24,847 nucleotides of DNA from SVEL01 sp045126215. Its GTDB lineage: Bacteria > Bacillota > Clostridia > Lachnospirales > Lachnospiraceae. The notes under the pieces are model-generated. The model was not told the origin of the DNA, ran no database searches, and was given only the letters and a program-made list of their open reading frames with translations. Shown one piece after another: positions 23,093-24,847 of this stretch (position 1 is the first letter of the stretch; the number at the start of each line of letters is the position of its first letter). The position numbers and the translations under genes were made by a program. The stretch lies in assembly GCA_045126215.1 (NCBI GenBank), contig JBGVOD010000056.1, forward strand, positions 1 through 24,847, given 5' to 3'.

Positions 23093-23944
23093 ATGGCGGA
23101 TAATGGCATTTTTTCAAGTTTAGATAAGCTTGGTCTGGGTATGCTTTCTGATATGAATTTGTACGAAGATGAAAAGCAAACATCTAGAAATGTTGTTCAG
23201 AATAATGTTGCTGTAAATAAAAAAATTAATGAAGAAGATATGCTTTTCGACAAGACATTTAAGTGCCCTGTATGCGATAGTGACTTTAAATCAAAGGTTG
23301 TCAGGACAGGAAAAGCAAGAATGATAGGAGCTGATCCTGATCTTAGACCAAGATATGAGGATTTTGATCCTATCAAATATGATAGTATTGTGTGTAGTCA
23401 TTGTGGTTATGCAGCTCTTACAAGATTTTTCTCGCATATTTCAACGGCACAGATAAAGTTTATCAGAACTAATATTTCTCCGTTTTTCAAAGGAATTGAT
23501 GACAATCTCTCGACTTATTCATATGAAGAGGCTGTGACAAGATATGAGCTTGCACTTGCAAATGCAGTAATAAAAAAAGGAAGAGCAAGTGAAATAGCGT
23601 ATACATGCCTTAAAATTGCATGGTTAAAGAGAGGAGCAGCTGAAAATCTATCAGATGACATAAAGGATAAAGAAGCTGAAATTCAGAAACTAAAAAATGA
23701 AGAAAAACAGTATATTGTCAAGGCATATGAGGGATTTTCAAATGCGATGACAAAAGAGGTTTTTCCTATCTGTGGTATGGATGAATGGACATATGTTTAT
23801 TTGGTAGCAGAGCTTGGATATGAATGTGAGGATTATACAAAGTCGATGAAGCTTTTATCTGATCTTGTTGTATCAAAAAATGCAACACCAAAGCTAAAGG
23901 ATAAAGCCAGAGAGCTTCGAAAACTTATGCAAAATAAAGTATAA
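23093..23944 (+). CDS. DUF2225 family zinc-ribbon/helical-repeat protein
   Basis: A 283-residue soluble protein of the DUF2225 family, of unknown function. The N-terminus holds a split zinc-ribbon: CPVC at C58-C61 (FKCPVCDSDFKSK) and CSHCGY at C101-C104, with RPRYEDFDPIKYDSIVC between, the family's hallmark. The remainder is helical, with YEEAVTRYELALANAVIKKGRASEIAYTCLKIAWLKRG resembling TPR-like repeats, and a coiled-coil-like acidic/lysine stretch near 200. It starts 14 bases after glnS with a GAGGTG ribosome binding site and is followed by another Cys-rich protein, so the three are probably co-transcribed. Molecular function cannot be inferred. Confidence 0.85.
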   Translation: MADNGIFSSLDKLGLGMLSDMNLYEDEKQTSRNVVQNNVAVNKKINEEDMLFDKTFKCPVCDSDFKSKVVRTGKARMIGADPDLRPRYEDFDPIKYDSIVCSHCGYAALTRFFSHISTAQIKFIRTNISPFFKGIDDNLSTYSYEEAVTRYELALANAVIKKGRASEIAYTCLKIAWLKRGAAENLSDDIKDKEAEIQKLKNEEKQYIVKAYEGFSNAMTKEVFPICGMDEWTYVYLVAELGYECEDYTKSMKLLSDLVVSKNATPKLKDKARELRKLMQNKV

Positions 23945-24000
23945 GAAATCCTTCTTATATGCCAAAGTATAATATGTTAAATGATATATATGGAGGTTTT

Positions 24001-24723
24001 ATGGCAGAAAAATTATATACAATACCGGTTAATGAGGTATTTGAAAAACAATCTGAATGTCCTGTTTGCCTGATATATCAGACCCTCGAAAAAAATGCCT
24101 TAGAATTTACAATGGGTCCAAGCTATATGGAAGATGATATCCGTGCAATGACTGATAAAACAGGATTTTGTAAATGTCATAGTGAAAAGCTTCTGAAAAT
24201 GAACAACAGGCTTGGTATGGCACTTATGTTGAAGACACATACAGATAAGTTGAATAAAGATATGGCAAAGATGTCTCCTAAGAGTCAAAATAAGGGATTG
24301 TTTAAAAAAAGCGGTGGTAGTGAGCTTTCTGAATATATTAAGCAGGTGGTAAATTCGTGTTTTATATGTGATAGAATTAATACTGTTTTTGATAGATATA
24401 TTGCTACTATATTTCATTTGTATAAGAATGATTCAAGCTTTAGGGAAAAGTATATGAATTCTCAAGGGTTCTGTATGGAACATTACAGCCTGTTACTGGA
24501 AAATGCTGAGAATGAACTTTCAGGAAAGACAAAGGAAGAATTTATTGAAGCTACAGTAAAAATGTTTAATGATAATATGATTAGAATTAATGAGGAATTA
24601 GCATGGTTTATTAACAAATTTGACTACAAATATAAGGATGAACCATGGAAAAATTCTAAGGATTCTGTTCCAAGAGCAATAACAAAACTTAATAGTATTA
24701 TTATTGAAGAAGAGAGTAAATAA
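24001..24723 (+). CDS. DUF6062-like protein with duplicated C-x2-C/C-x2-H motif
   Basis: A 240-residue soluble protein, probably of the DUF6062 family common in Clostridia; I know no function. The start at 24001 is chosen because GGAGG lies 7 bases before it; an in-frame ATG at 23959 would add 14 residues without a good ribosome binding site. The protein consists of two similar halves: CPVC (C20, C23) with GFCKCH (C57, H60), and CFIC (C120, C123) with GFCMEH (C158, H161). Spacing within each half is nearly the same (34 and 35 residues), which implies an internal duplication and two zinc-type sites. A basic linker (about 95-105) separates them. It is last in the run before a strong terminator. 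Confidence 0.82.
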   Translation: MAEKLYTIPVNEVFEKQSECPVCLIYQTLEKNALEFTMGPSYMEDDIRAMTDKTGFCKCHSEKLLKMNNRLGMALMLKTHTDKLNKDMAKMSPKSQNKGLFKKSGGSELSEYIKQVVNSCFICDRINTVFDRYIATIFHLYKNDSSFREKYMNSQGFCMEHYSLLLENAENELSGKTKEEFIEATVKMFNDNMIRINEELAWFINKFDYKYKDEPWKNSKDSVPRAITKLNSIIIEEESK

Positions 24724-24750
24724 AAAGCGCCATAGTGGCGCTTTTTTATT
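24722..24750. terminator. strong bidirectional terminator
   Basis: An 11-bp stem AAAAAGCGCCA (24722-24732) pairs with TGGCGCTTTTT (24736-24746) around the loop TAG. T-runs follow on both strands because the stem ends in A's and T's. It begins at the stop of the DUF6062-like gene and can also serve the converging minus-strand gene. Confidence 0.92.
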
Positions 24751-24753
24751 CAT

Positions 24754-24789
24754 AATAATAGAAAGTTCGAGATTGTGTTTTCTATTATT
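24754..24789. repeat. AT-rich inverted repeat at convergent gene ends
   Basis: AATAATAGAAA (24754-24764) pairs with TTTCTATTATT (24779-24789). The right arm covers the TAA of the minus-strand gene. On the minus strand it forms a hairpin directly before the bidirectional terminator, so it may protect that mRNA 3' end or assist termination. Confidence 0.5.
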
Positions 24790-24847
24790 TATCTTCTTCT
24801 TTTTCGTCAGCTTCTAAAGCATCGTCAATAGCATCTGCCTCTAATGG
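24785..24847 (-). CDS. 3' end of a minus-strand gene (partial)
   Basis: Reading the minus strand from the window edge, 20 codons end at TAA (24787-24785), giving PLEADAIDDALEADEKEEDK. The tail is strongly acidic and regular. The gene's identity lies outside the window and I cannot name it. Convergent orientation, a hairpin at the stop and the shared terminator downstream support it being a real gene end rather than a chance frame. Confidence 0.55.
   Translation of the reverse strand, partial: PLEADAIDDALEADEKEEDK

Noticed and set aside
1..24847. Insertion sequences, prophage or integrative elements
   Set aside because: No transposase, integrase, phage structural gene or long terminal repeats; base composition is even across the window.

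Overview
The window looks like chromosomal DNA from an anaerobic, low-GC Firmicute, most plausibly a Lachnospiraceae-type Clostridium. The grounds are the AT-rich coding style, strong AGGAGG-type ribosome binding sites, TTGACA/TATAAT promoters, tRNA genes without an encoded CCA, the cysS-mrnC-rlmB arrangement, the MEP-pathway gene ispF, and DUF2225/DUF6062 cysteine proteins typical of that group. The taxonomic call is inference from gene content. I see no prophage, transposon or CRISPR array.

Layout. (1) Positions 13-6131 hold a tightly packed plus-strand run: a small Thr-rich membrane protein, a nucleoid-associated protein (NdpA family), an ABC ATPase and its permease, a CPBP-type membrane protease, UDP-galactopyranose mutase and a family 2 glycosyltransferase. 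Gaps are 13 bp or less and several genes overlap. (2) Positions 6141-6402 are a tRNA-Val/tRNA-Met unit with its own promoter and terminator. (3) Positions 6413-10038 hold three tandem, diverged paralogues of an unrecognised two-TM membrane family, preceded by an inverted repeat and four 11-bp phased repeats. (4) Positions 10048-13019 form a probable operon: PAP2-type phosphatase/transferase, IspF with an unusual Cys-rich tail, a DUF2156 protein and a GNAT acetyltransferase. (5) Positions 13114-16919 carry cysS, mrnC, rlmB and a FliB-like cysteine-rich protein. (6) Positions 16911-18939 on the minus strand encode the oligopeptide ABC ATPases OppD and OppF without permeases. They are divergent from a 597-residue Xaa-Pro aminopeptidase (19112-20905). 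(7) Then come a tRNA-Thr unit, glnS with a long leader, a DUF2225 protein and a DUF6062 protein. A strong terminator follows, and the 3' end of a minus-strand gene enters at the right edge.

How they work together. Most of the window is housekeeping: two aminoacyl-tRNA synthetases, three tRNAs, rRNA maturation and methylation, and isoprenoid synthesis. Interspersed are cell-envelope functions (Galf precursor and glycosyl transfer, ABC export, PAP2, CPBP) and peptide use (OppDF plus PepP). The best candidate for something undescribed is the three-gene membrane family at 6616-10038. Its members share an extracytoplasmic domain, and two of the three share a short C-terminal cytoplasmic domain with an ELPxGTxMKxQL start and a WxxYY end.
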